Notes under the pieces: model-generated
Databases searched by the model: none
The model's input: the letters and a program-made list of their open reading frames with translations, nothing else
What the model was told of the DNA's origin: nothing
Part shown: positions 38,151-47,314 of the stretch, one piece after another
Position numbering within the stretch: the first letter of the stretch is position 1
How the letters are laid out: the number at the start of each line of letters is the position of its first letter
Made by a program: the position numbers and the translations under genes
NCBI RefSeq assembly: GCF_000185905.1
Contig: NC_014918.1
Span: 310,001-374,000, forward strand
Direction: 5' to 3'
DNA: 64,000 bases
From: Mesorhizobium ciceri biovar biserrulae WSM1271
Lineage (GTDB): Bacteria; Pseudomonadota; Alphaproteobacteria; Rhizobiales; Rhizobiaceae

Positions 38151-40364
38151 ATGACGCTGCTCCGGCATTTCGGCGAACCAACACGTCGCCTTTTTTTCAA
38201 GCGAACGGCTTTGCCCATCATTGTCGTGACGCTGCTTGTTGCGACCCTCACCACAGGCCTTTTGCTGTGGTCGGCGACCCAGTCCGATGGTGTTGCCGTG
38301 TCGCGGCAGAAAAGCTTGGTCGCCTTGATCATATCCAAGCTGGAGAGCGGAATAGCCCACGATCAGGAGAGCGTCACCGTCTGGGACGACGCGGTCAGCG
38401 CCCTGCGGAGCCAGGATGCCAAATGGGTCGACACCAATCTCGGCACCTGGATGCACACGTATTTCGGCCACGATGAGGTCTACATTCTCGATCCGAAGGA
38501 CGCGCCAGTCTACGCATTCGCCGATGGATCGGCGGTGGATCCGGCGAGCTATCAATCCATACGCCCGACCACTGCGCCTCTCGTGGAGAACCTCAGGGCG
38601 AGGCTGAAACAGGGGGACACCGACGGCGTCACCGAGCAGGTGCTCACGATAGGTGCTTCCGACATGGTCGTCATCTCCGGCCATCCTGCCATTGTCAGCA
38701 TCAAGCCAGTCGTTTCCGACAGCGGCCACATTGCACAAGTACCAGGTCAGGAATTCCTACACGTTGCCGTTCGCTATCTGGACGGCAGTCTGCTTGCCTC
38801 CTTGCGCCAAGACTATCTCCTCGACGACGCACACTTCTCCTGGTCAAACATGCTTAGCTCTGAAGAGGCGTCCTATCCCCTCGTCGGTCGCTCTGGTTCG
38901 ACTGTCGGCTTCTTTGTGTGGCAGCCATATCGGCCCGGGGCGTTTGTCCTTTTTCAACTGGTGCCAACACTCGTGGCGGTGTTCGGACTGGTACTTGGCG
39001 GAATTATTGTAGCTCTGGCCGCTTTGCGCCGGCGGACTTTGAGGCTGATTGAGACCGAGAATCACATCTATCACCTGGCCCACTACGACCTGCTTACAGG
39101 GCTGCACAGTCGCGGCCATTTCAACAGTCGTTTGGCTGATGCGCTGACACTGCTGCCCGCGACGGGCGAGCAGCTCGCGATCCTCTATCTTGACCTCGAC
39201 CGGTTCAAGCAGGTCAATGACAGCTTTGGCCACCCTGCCGGTGACGAGTTGCTCAGGGAGTTCGCAGACCGGCTGAGGCGGCTGACCCTGGAGGTGGACA
39301 CGGTGGCGCGCCTGGGCGGTGACGAATTCATTATCATCCAGCGCGCGGTCGCAGGCGAGAATGAGGTCAAAACATTGTGCGAGCACTTGATCGAGTCCGC
39401 GCGCCGGCCGTTCGAGGTCGCCGGAGTTCAGGTTTTTGTCGGGGTGAGCGTCGGCGTAGCTCTTGCTCCCAGGGACGGGGTGGACCAGGTCGAGTTGGTG
39501 CGGAAAGCCGACCTCGCCCTGTATCACGCCAAAGCCGGCGGTCGCAGCGGCTATGCTCTGTTTGAACCCGAGATGGACCAGACGCTGGCAAAGCGTAAGG
39601 GTCTCGAACAGGACCTGCGCAAGGCGCTGCAAACGCCCGGCCACATCCGGGTGCATTATCAGCCGCTTTACACCGCCGACACCAACAGGATGACGGGCGT
39701 CGAAGCCCTCGCGCGCTGGTCGCACGCAGAGCGTGGTTGGGTCGCCCCTGACTTGTTCGTACCATTGGCAGAGGAAACGGGGCTCATTGAAGTTCTAGGC
39801 GAGCTGGTTCTGCGCCAGGCCTGCCTTGACGCGGTGCATTGGCCGATCGAGACCCTGGCAGTGAACGTATCGGGGTTGCAGCTGAACAATCCGAGCTTTG
39901 CCATGAAAGTGACGAGCATCTTGTTGGAAACGCAAATGGATCCACGGCGGCTCGAGCTGGAGGTTACGGAAAGCACGCTCTCCGAGCGCCCCACCGAATG
40001 CCAGCAGAACATGGCAGCGTTGCGCAGTGTCGGGGTGCGCTTTGCGCTTGACGATTTCGGTACGGGATTTTCCTCATTGGGCCGACTGCAGAGCCTGGAA
40101 GTGGACAGGATCAAGATCGACCGAAGCTTCGTGCAGGGCTTTGGCGGCTCGAACGGTGACGAGGCCATCGTTCAGGCGATTATCGACCTGGCTCGCGCGA
40201 CTGGCCTCAGCACCACAGCGGAAGGGGTCGAGACCGAGAGCCAGTGCAATTATCTGCGCAAGCTCGGCTGCGACCAGCTACAAGGCTTTTTGCTTTCAAG
40301 ACCGGTGCCAAAAGAGGACCTTCAGGAACTCCTCGACGGCGGATCAAGGCGGGCGACCGCATGA
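38151..40364 (+). CDS. Membrane CHASE4-GGDEF-EAL cyclic-di-GMP protein
   Basis: The product has 737 residues. A helix at about 22-41 and another near 268-290 enclose a periplasmic CHASE4 domain (SVTVWDDAVSALRSQDAKWVDTNLGTWMHTYFGHDEVYILD). The GGDEF domain follows, with LDRFKQVNDSFGHPAGDELL and an intact GGDEF near residue 388. The EAL domain has VEALARWSHAERGWVAP near 516, DDFGTGFSSLGRLQSLEVDRIKID and EGVETESQ. It differs from the neighbour by its sensor and the lack of PAS. Both catalytic motifs are intact, so either activity is possible. Confidence 0.93.
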   Translation: MTLLRHFGEPTRRLFFKRTALPIIVVTLLVATLTTGLLLWSATQSDGVAVSRQKSLVALIISKLESGIAHDQESVTVWDDAVSALRSQDAKWVDTNLGTWMHTYFGHDEVYILDPKDAPVYAFADGSAVDPASYQSIRPTTAPLVENLRARLKQGDTDGVTEQVLTIGASDMVVISGHPAIVSIKPVVSDSGHIAQVPGQEFLHVAVRYLDGSLLASLRQDYLLDDAHFSWSNMLSSEEASYPLVGRSGSTVGFFVWQPYRPGAFVLFQLVPTLVAVFGLVLGGIIVALAALRRRTLRLIETENHIYHLAHYDLLTGLHSRGHFNSRLADALTLLPATGEQLAILYLDLDRFKQVNDSFGHPAGDELLREFADRLRRLTLEVDTVARLGGDEFIIIQRAVAGENEVKTLCEHLIESARRPFEVAGVQVFVGVSVGVALAPRDGVDQVELVRKADLALYHAKAGGRSGYALFEPEMDQTLAKRKGLEQDLRKALQTPGHIRVHYQPLYTADTNRMTGVEALARWSHAERGWVAPDLFVPLAEETGLIEVLGELVLRQACLDAVHWPIETLAVNVSGLQLNNPSFAMKVTSILLETQMDPRRLELEVTESTLSERPTECQQNMAALRSVGVRFALDDFGTGFSSLGRLQSLEVDRIKIDRSFVQGFGGSNGDEAIVQAIIDLARATGLSTTAEGVETESQCNYLRKLGCDQLQGFLLSRPVPKEDLQELLDGGSRRATA

Positions 40365-40566
40365 GAATGCGTCTATGTGATTCCCGACGGTCGACGATGC
40401 CGCACGCGGATGCAAGCAGCGAATCTTGGCGGCCTGGGACAAGGTGCGTCGACACTCCCCTGGCCAGTGACGCCTGACGATCTGTGTCACCCGCTTCGGG
40501 CCAGAGCGATTGATGCGGCTGCGCATGACGTTGGGCTCAACTCTCAACTTCAGCGCACATCGGGCT

Positions 40567-42546
40567 CTAGGTCGAAAATGGTAGGTCGAGATCAACTCGC
40601 GCGACGGCGTAAGCGTCAAGCGAGATGAATTGGTCATCCAGCGGTCTTGCGGTACTTTCCATGAAGTTGGGATCGGTTGCCGCCCGTTCGAACTGCTCGG
40701 CGCCAAGAAGAGCTATACGGGCACTGCTCGGCGCATCCGGAAGTTTCACAGATTGCGCCTTGGAGGTGAGGTTGGCGACCCACAGTGTCACGCGCCAATC
40801 TTTTTCAGCTGCGATCGTCGCAATGGCGTCAGCGCCGGAAGTTCCTACGGACAGCAGGGTGGCTCCGCCGAGCCTTGAGAGACCCGCCATGACATGGAAA
40901 GCGGGATAGACCGTTCGGCCGTCCTGCTGGTCATACCATGGCTGGACGAAATCAGCCTTCCTGTGGATATGGCCAAAGGGGCCGGTGAAGTCCCCTACCG
41001 CGACGGCCTCGACCCCTCCGCGAGCGCAGGCCGCGAAATAGCCGAGCGTCCATGCCGCATTGAACAGCCCGCGCTGCCGTGGATCGATGCGGCTCAGACA
41101 TATGCGGGCGTTCGCTTTGTTCGGCGCGGTGCCCTTTCCGTAGGGGTTCTCGCGGCAGCCGAGCTGACTGGGACCTATGCGCAGCGGCACGCGGTCGCCC
41201 GTGAAAGCATGTGCCGAGCGTATCTGATGAGGGATAGCCTGAAGCGTTTCCATCACCGAAATATCATCCGCCGCGTGCACGCTTGGACAGGTGGTGAAGG
41301 TCACGTAGTCGAGCGCTTCGGCTGGCGGACGCTTGCGATTGAGTTCGGTGAAGTAAGCGGCCATGCCTCCGCCCAGCCCGATCCCCGGGAAAGCCCGGCG
41401 AGCGGCGGAGTAGCATTCGTGGAAGCTGGGCATGACCGGCCGCGGTGCTCCCGGCTGAACGGATTTCATGTCCTGCGCCGGAAAGACGGAGACAGCTTCC
41501 AGTTTGAGGCCGATTGTATGGACCGCATCAGCGACGGGCGCCAATTCGCCGAATGGGTCGAGCGTGCCCTTGGTGATGATCTCGAGGACCACGCCTGCGC
41601 CGGTCAGCCGTGCAAGCGCGGCGTAGCTTTCGAGTTCATCATGGCCGTGTCCGAATCGGAGATCGACTTGGCAGACCATCCACTGCGGAGCCATTCGTCG
41701 TAGAAGCTCGGGGGATTCAAGCGCGTGCCTTGCCTCGTCGCCAGCGACGCCGACGCCAACGCGAGGCACTTGGCCGACGGGTCTGCCGATCGTCAGGTTG
41801 ATGAGTGGATTGCGGTTTTCAGACGCCCCGGCACGAAGCGTTCCTGACACGTGTAGCCGGACGACCTGGGTGAATTTCTGGCCCTTGGGCAGTCGGTAAG
41901 GCCACGGGCGACGCAGAGGGCGGACATAGGTTTTATAGGAAGCGTCAGACCAATTGCGTTGATCCTCCATCTCGAAGGCATCACCGTCCATGGTGCATGT
42001 GGCCCAGATCCCAGGCGCGATCTCATGCGACAACGCCCGGATATCGGTGAACGGACATTTAGGGTCGATGTGGTCCGGAAAGAGCGATAGCTCATCATGA
42101 CCATCCTCATGCAGCACCTTTACCGGCTTGCCCGCCAAGGCTTCGATCGGATGAAGGACGATGAAGCCGGTCCGATTCGTCAAAAGGTCAGTCTCGGGCT
42201 CTGCCTCGGCCGCAAAAGCCAGCGCACCATCACTACTGCCCGAGATCCGTACCTGATAAACCAGGCGACCGGATGTTGCGGAACATGTTGCACGGTATGC
42301 GACGCTGAACACATCCAGCCTTTCATCGATGTGGAGATCATCGAGAACGGCTGTAGCGGTTCCCCAATTTTCGTCCCGCACAAGGAACGAGATTCCGCGC
42401 AGAATCTCAATTCCGTCAAGGCGGATGTAGCGTAACGCCCCATTGTCGAAGTCGACCGACAACGATCCCGCGCGAAGTGTGCGCAAGGGTGGCTCGACCT
42501 GTTCGGTTCCACACAAGCGGATGGCTCGAGATGCTGCCAAGGTCAA
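40567..42546 (-). CDS. apnL: D-apionate lactonase-like protein
   Basis: The product has 659 residues with no signal peptide. The N-terminal part (about 25-235; SLSVDFDNGALRYIRLDGIEILRGISFLVRDENWGT) is a beta-rich domain and the remainder (about 260-600) looks like an alpha/beta barrel with CQVDLRFGHGHDELESYAAL. It resembles the ApnL family, which opens D-apionolactone to D-apionate. The stop of the gene lies over 200 bases from the convergent GGDEF-EAL gene. Its start overlaps the ABC ATPase end by four bases, so it is the last gene of the transport operon. The family match is from memory of the pattern and the substrate is not certain. Confidence 0.55.
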   Translation of the reverse strand: MTLAASRAIRLCGTEQVEPPLRTLRAGSLSVDFDNGALRYIRLDGIEILRGISFLVRDENWGTATAVLDDLHIDERLDVFSVAYRATCSATSGRLVYQVRISGSSDGALAFAAEAEPETDLLTNRTGFIVLHPIEALAGKPVKVLHEDGHDELSLFPDHIDPKCPFTDIRALSHEIAPGIWATCTMDGDAFEMEDQRNWSDASYKTYVRPLRRPWPYRLPKGQKFTQVVRLHVSGTLRAGASENRNPLINLTIGRPVGQVPRVGVGVAGDEARHALESPELLRRMAPQWMVCQVDLRFGHGHDELESYAALARLTGAGVVLEIITKGTLDPFGELAPVADAVHTIGLKLEAVSVFPAQDMKSVQPGAPRPVMPSFHECYSAARRAFPGIGLGGGMAAYFTELNRKRPPAEALDYVTFTTCPSVHAADDISVMETLQAIPHQIRSAHAFTGDRVPLRIGPSQLGCRENPYGKGTAPNKANARICLSRIDPRQRGLFNAAWTLGYFAACARGGVEAVAVGDFTGPFGHIHRKADFVQPWYDQQDGRTVYPAFHVMAGLSRLGGATLLSVGTSGADAIATIAAEKDWRVTLWVANLTSKAQSVKLPDAPSSARIALLGAEQFERAATDPNFMESTARPLDDQFISLDAYAVARVDLDLPFST

Positions 42547-43637
42547 ATTGCTTGCTCCGTCGCAGCGTCAAAAATCGACGCCCGGTTCATGTTGATGTCG
42601 ATCGGCAGTCTCTCGCCGGGACGGCTGACGTCGTGCGCCTGAAGCTCCGCCACCACTGGCGCGCCGGCAAGGCGGAAGGTCGCATAGCTGCGCGAGCCAG
42701 TCGGCTGCAGCAGGTCGATGGTTGCATCATAGCGCAGCGTGCCCGGCTCGGGGGTAGCAGCGTGTGCGCGTGTCAGATGTTCCGGGCGCAGCCCGAGCAG
42801 CACCGACTGCCCATCTATAGCGCCATTTAGAGTCCGCCCGGGGGCGATCGGCAGCAGACCATCGGCCAGCCGGATGGCGGCGGCGCTCCCGTCCAAAGCC
42901 AGCGTGCCCGGCAGGAAGCTCATGCGTGGGGAACCGAGAAAGCCCGCGACGAAGATCGAGGCGGGGCGCTCGAACAGTTCGAGTGGCGCGCCCTGCTGCT
43001 CGATCAACCCGTCGCGCATCAGCACGATGCGGTCAGCCAGTGTCATCGCCTCGATCTGGTCATGGGTGACGTAGATCATCGTCGTGGCGATGTCCTGGTG
43101 AAGGCGCTTGATCTCGCCGCGCATTTCGTCGCGAAGCTGGGCATCCAGATTGGACAGCGGCTCGTCGAACAGAAAGATGCGGGGGTTGCGGACTATGGCG
43201 CGGCCGATGGCGACGCGCTGACGCTGCCCACCGGATAACTGGCGTGGAAATCGCCCGAGCAAGGGGATGATGCCGAGCATACGCGCTGCCTCGGCAACGC
43301 GCGCCTCTACCTCGGGCTTCGGCATCTTGCGCGCCTTGAGACCGAAGCCGATGTTCTTCGCCACGCTCATATGTGGATAGAGCGCATAGTCTTGAAACAC
43401 CATCGCCACGTCACGATCGCGCGGCCGCAAGTCATTGACCACCTCGCCGCCAATCTCGATCGTGCCTTGCGAACTCTCCTCCAGTCCTGCAATCGTCCTC
43501 AAAAGGGTACTCTTGCCGCATCCGGAGGGGCCGACCAGAACGGTGAACTCACCGTCGCGAATGTGGAGGTCAATGCCGCGCACCGCATGGAAGGCGCCGT
43601 AGCGCTTGTGCAAGCCGGTGATCCTGACTTCAGCCAT
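42543..43637 (-). CDS. Sugar ABC transporter ATP-binding protein (MsmK/UgpC type)
   Basis: The product has 364 residues. Walker A GPSGCGKST (about 37-45), Q-loop FQDYALYPHMSV, signature LSGGQRQRVAIGRA, Walker B IFLFDEPLSNLDA and switch His in YVTHDQIEAMTLADR are all intact. A C-terminal TOBE regulatory domain follows (LGLRPEHL). This is the CUT1-type ATPase that powers the two permeases upstream, from which it is separated by 12 bases. Confidence 0.95.
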   Translation of the reverse strand: MAEVRITGLHKRYGAFHAVRGIDLHIRDGEFTVLVGPSGCGKSTLLRTIAGLEESSQGTIEIGGEVVNDLRPRDRDVAMVFQDYALYPHMSVAKNIGFGLKARKMPKPEVEARVAEAARMLGIIPLLGRFPRQLSGGQRQRVAIGRAIVRNPRIFLFDEPLSNLDAQLRDEMRGEIKRLHQDIATTMIYVTHDQIEAMTLADRIVLMRDGLIEQQGAPLELFERPASIFVAGFLGSPRMSFLPGTLALDGSAAAIRLADGLLPIAPGRTLNGAIDGQSVLLGLRPEHLTRAHAATPEPGTLRYDATIDLLQPTGSRSYATFRLAGAPVVAELQAHDVSRPGERLPIDINMNRASIFDAATEQAI

Positions 43638-43649
43638 GCCTGCCTCTTT

Positions 43650-44498
43650 CTATCCGCGAACGGCGCCGAGCGTCAGCCCGCGCACGAGATGTCGTTGAGC
43701 AAGGACTCCCAGAGCGATGGATGGCACGAGGGAAACAATGGCCAGGGCCGCCGCTTCACCATATTGCGCGCCCTGGAAGCCGATGAAGGAGCGGAATACG
43801 GTTGGCAGCGTGAACGCAGTTCGACTGGTCAAAATGAGCGCGAAGAAGAACTCCGTCCAGCAAGCGATGAAAGCGAAGACGGCCGCCGCGACGATGCCCG
43901 GGGCGGCAAGCGGCACGGCAACACGCCAGAACGCCTCCCAACGCGTGCAGCCATCGACCAGGGCCGCCTCCTCCATCGACTTCGGCATGCCGCGGAAATA
44001 CGCGAACATCATCCACACCGACACCGGCAGCGTGAAGACCGTATAGGCGATGATCAGACCAATATGGGTGTCGTACAGCCCGACGCCACGATAGATAAGG
44101 AATACCGGCAGGACGATGCCGATCGGTGGCAGGAAGCGCTGTGACAGCACCCAGAAAGACAGGTGCTGGCCGCCCGTGTTGTAGCGCGCCAGACTATAAG
44201 CCATCAGCGTGCCCAACAACGCTGAAAGCACGGTGGCCGACAGCGAAATGATCAGACTGTTGATGAGCCCGTCGAGGCCGCGATAAGCGAACAGCGCAGC
44301 TTTGTAGTGTACAAGGGTCGGCTCGGCAGGGAACCAGACGGGCGGCACGGTGAGGTAGTCGTCGCTCGGCTTGATCGAGGTGTTGAACATCCAGTAGAGG
44401 GGCCACAGCACGAACACGAGGAAGAAGCCGAGCAGCAGCATGCGACCGATCGGCACCGACCGGCGTTTCCTGCGGCGGGCGGGCGCGACGGCGGCCAT
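43650..44498 (-). CDS. ABC transporter permease (MalG-like)
   Basis: The product has 282 residues with six predicted membrane helices and the MalG-type EAA loop (MEEAALVDGCTRWEAFWRVAVPLAAPGIVAA). It forms the channel with the MalF-like protein. The start shares a base with the upstream permease stop, showing translational coupling. It ends RGLTLGAVRG, typical of the family. Confidence 0.93.
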   Translation of the reverse strand: MAAVAPARRRKRRSVPIGRMLLLGFFLVFVLWPLYWMFNTSIKPSDDYLTVPPVWFPAEPTLVHYKAALFAYRGLDGLINSLIISLSATVLSALLGTLMAYSLARYNTGGQHLSFWVLSQRFLPPIGIVLPVFLIYRGVGLYDTHIGLIIAYTVFTLPVSVWMMFAYFRGMPKSMEEAALVDGCTRWEAFWRVAVPLAAPGIVAAAVFAFIACWTEFFFALILTSRTAFTLPTVFRSFIGFQGAQYGEAAALAIVSLVPSIALGVLAQRHLVRGLTLGAVRG

Positions 44499-45439
44499 CA
44501 GACCGGCTCCACCTTCAAGAGCCGCCGCACCAGCAGCGTCACTACCAGCGCGGTGAAAATCAGGAATAGCCAGCTTCCGGCCGTCGCCTGCGACAGATGA
44601 AACTGGGTGAAGCCGACCGTGTAGAGATAGTAGGAAGCCGTGTAGGTTTGCGTACCCGGGCCGCCGCCGGTCATGATAAAAATGGTATCGAACATTCGGA
44701 TGGCGTCAAGCAGGCGGAAGGTCAACGCCAGCAGCATCATAGACCCGAGATGCGGCAGCGTGATCGCCCAGAAGGCCTGCCAGGCATTGACGCCGTCGAG
44801 TTCCGCCGCCTCGTAGAGGTTCGGAGGGATTGCGGTAAGCCCGGCGAGCAGGACGACAAACATGAACGGAGTCCACTGCCAGACATCAGCGATGATCAGC
44901 GAGACATAAAGCCATGGGCGCTCGGTCATCCAGCCGATCGTCACCTCCTGCCCCAACAGTTGCGTCAGGATGTAGTTGGTTGGCCCGAAAGGCCGCTGAA
45001 GCAGCAGCGTCCACGCTTGGCCGACTATCACCGGGCTGATGAAAAGCGGCACGATCAGGATCGACATGACGACACCGCGCCCCGGAAAGCTGCGCACCAT
45101 GGTGAGCGCCACCAGAAGGCCCAGCACGAATTCGATGGCGACGCTGATGCTCGACAGGCAGGCCGTCAGCAAGAGCGACCACCGTGCCACGGGATCGAAC
45201 ACCACCCGCTCGAAGTTTTTCAAGCCGACAAAGGCGTGGCCCGGCACCTGGAAGTCGTAGTTGATGAAGGACACGACCAGTGAGAACAGCAGCGGATAGA
45301 TCGACAGCGCCAGTATCAACAGCACCGCGGGCGCGACCAGAAGCCATTTGAAGTGGCGGTCCGCCCACTGTGCGAGGGTCGAAAGCCGAGGCGGGGCGCC
45401 GGTGGTCGTCATGCGACTGATCGTGGTGGTGTGCGGCAT
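44498..45439 (-). CDS. ABC transporter permease (MalF-like)
   Basis: The product has 313 residues with six membrane helices. The EAA loop reads NLYEAAELDGVNAWQAFWAITLPHLGSM, and GGPGTQTYTASYYLYTVGF is typical of MalF-like sugar permeases. A later start (MTTTGAPPRL) is possible. It is separated from the binding-protein gene by 104 bases that contain a strong hairpin. Confidence 0.93.
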   Translation of the reverse strand: MPHTTTISRMTTTGAPPRLSTLAQWADRHFKWLLVAPAVLLILALSIYPLLFSLVVSFINYDFQVPGHAFVGLKNFERVVFDPVARWSLLLTACLSSISVAIEFVLGLLVALTMVRSFPGRGVVMSILIVPLFISPVIVGQAWTLLLQRPFGPTNYILTQLLGQEVTIGWMTERPWLYVSLIIADVWQWTPFMFVVLLAGLTAIPPNLYEAAELDGVNAWQAFWAITLPHLGSMMLLALTFRLLDAIRMFDTIFIMTGGGPGTQTYTASYYLYTVGFTQFHLSQATAGSWLFLIFTALVVTLLVRRLLKVEPV

Positions 45440-45475
45440 CGATTTATTCCAAAGATCGCCACGCGGTTGAGCCAG

Positions 45476-45504
45476 GGTGTTGCGAGCAAAGCGCCCGCAA
45501 CACC
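45476..45504 (-). promoter_or_regulatory. Hairpin between binding-protein and permease genes
   Basis: A perfect 9-base stem (GGTGTTGCG at 45476-45484 and CGCAACACC at 45496-45504) with an 11-base loop lies in the gap between the binding-protein stop and the permease start. Structures here in sugar ABC operons commonly protect the upstream mRNA so that binding protein is made in excess over permease. No T-run follows on the minus strand. Confidence 0.5.
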
Positions 45505-45543
45505 GGTCTGGTGCTAGAAACCCGGCTCCCCTCCAGGCGAGTC

Positions 45544-47199
45544 TCAGAGGGTGACTGCCATGCCAAGCTTCTCCACTGTGTTGTCAGCGGTGGCGCCGGG
45601 CAGTTTCAGGAACTCGGTGTAGAATGCCTTTTGCGACTCCATCCCGAGCCGATCGGTCGTCTCGTTCCACTCGGCGGCCGCCGTTTCCAGCGATGCTTTC
45701 GGATCCGCACCAGCCCACACTGCGGTGCACATGCGGTCGATGCTCAAGAAATAGTCCTGCGCACCTGGCATGATCGGGTCGAGCAGGCCGACATTCGCCG
45801 AGTTGTTGAGGTTGGCCAGGTACTCCTTGGCGCTCGGGAACAGTGCTCCATAGAGCTCCGACTTGAAATGCGAAATGCGGTATGGGTCGCGCAGCGCATA
45901 GGGCAACATGCAGCGCGCCAGTGAGACGGGAGGCGAGCAGGCCCACTGCATGAACAGATACGCCGCCTCCCGATTGGGCGAATCCGCCGACAGCGCCTTG
46001 TTGTAGCCGGTGGCATGTTCCGGATTGCCCGGCACGACGGCATAGCCAACCTTGCCAGCGATCTGCGACTGGGGAATGAAGTTGATCGCCGTGGCGGATT
46101 GCGAATAGTTCGCCGCCATCCGGCCGCTTGGAGGCCAGGAATAGATCATCGCAACCTTCCCCGTCAGGAATGCCGCCCAAAGGGAGACGGCGTCGAGCTC
46201 GTTGTTACCGGGGATCGAGGCCTTGTTGGCCGCGAGCATGTTCGTCAGCGTCTTGACGCCCGCATCCGACACCAAGCCGGCCTTCATGTCGTCGCCGAAC
46301 AGTTTCCCGCCGTTGGCACGGTACTGCTGCAGAAAGTCGAACTGATTGCCCGGGCTGCCCGCCTTGCGGAAGTGGCCTGCACCATAAACCTTCGGTGCCA
46401 TCTGGTCGGTGATGAATTGGGCGATCTGAGCATATTCCTCCCAGGTCTTCGGTGGTCCGAGCTTCGCGTTGAACTTGGTCTGGTAGGCCTCCATCATCTT
46501 CGGATCCTCGAAGATGTCCTTGCGGTAGTAGAGAGCGAACATGTCGCCGTCGTCGAAGAAGCCCCAGATCTTTCCCTTGTAGGTCGGCAGCGCCTTGTAG
46601 AGAGGATGATAGTCCTCGAGGTCTGCAGGGTTCATATATTTGGCGATATAGTCGTCGAGAGGTGCGATGACGCCGCCATCGGCGAGCGACGGTGTCCAGG
46701 CTGGCGAGATGTCGAGCACGTCATAGGCGCCTGAGCCGGCAATGTGCTCGGCGACCGCCTTGGAGTATTGATCGGGATTCGACAGTTCGACCACATTCGA
46801 CTTCATGCCCGTAAGCTGCTCCCACATCGGCCCACTGAAATTGCGTGGATCGAGCGCCTGCAGGCCTGCCTCGTAGGTCATGTTGATCGTGACGCCCGCA
46901 TGCGCCTTGGCCGCCTCGACCGCGCGGAAGGCGGAGCCCTCCGCCGGTCCTTCCTTAGATGCTTTCAGCGCAGCGGCCTGCGCCTGTCCCAGCGGCGACG
47001 TGGCGTCGGCCAGTTCGAGCTTCTGCTGCGCCAGCGCCCAACCGGTCATCATACCCAAAATGGGTGCAGACGCTGCCAACATACCGGTCATCTGGCCGAA
47101 GCGGGTTATGAAATTCCGGCGGGTCGTTTCGCCACGCATGAAGGCGTCGACCTCTGCTTCGAGACCGGCCTGAAAGTCACGTTTTTCACGATCGTTCAT
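45544..47199 (-). CDS. ABC transporter substrate-binding protein, Tat-exported
   Basis: The product has 551 residues. A twin-arginine signal (TTRRNFITRFGQMTGMLAASAPILGMMTGWALAQQ) starts near residue 25, implying export in folded form. The rest is an extracellular solute-binding family 1 fold, with PDQYSKAVAEHIAGSGAYDVLDISPAWTPSLADGG, YRKDIFEDPKM and AIMYSWPPSG-like sites. It should capture a carbohydrate or related compound for the MalF/MalG-type permeases. GGAGGA lies before the ATG. At 551 residues it is longer than most CUT1 binding proteins. Confidence 0.9.
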   Translation of the reverse strand: MNDREKRDFQAGLEAEVDAFMRGETTRRNFITRFGQMTGMLAASAPILGMMTGWALAQQKLELADATSPLGQAQAAALKASKEGPAEGSAFRAVEAAKAHAGVTINMTYEAGLQALDPRNFSGPMWEQLTGMKSNVVELSNPDQYSKAVAEHIAGSGAYDVLDISPAWTPSLADGGVIAPLDDYIAKYMNPADLEDYHPLYKALPTYKGKIWGFFDDGDMFALYYRKDIFEDPKMMEAYQTKFNAKLGPPKTWEEYAQIAQFITDQMAPKVYGAGHFRKAGSPGNQFDFLQQYRANGGKLFGDDMKAGLVSDAGVKTLTNMLAANKASIPGNNELDAVSLWAAFLTGKVAMIYSWPPSGRMAANYSQSATAINFIPQSQIAGKVGYAVVPGNPEHATGYNKALSADSPNREAAYLFMQWACSPPVSLARCMLPYALRDPYRISHFKSELYGALFPSAKEYLANLNNSANVGLLDPIMPGAQDYFLSIDRMCTAVWAGADPKASLETAAAEWNETTDRLGMESQKAFYTEFLKLPGATADNTVEKLGMAVTL

Positions 47200-47314
47200 A
47201 GTGCTTGGTCCTCCCGTTTCTCATTTGCTCACTCGTCCGCAGGCGCGGCGGTCGAGCATTCCTCCCGTAAGGCCCCCGCAATGGCCGCGGCGGCGCGCCA
47301 AATTCTCGCCACTC

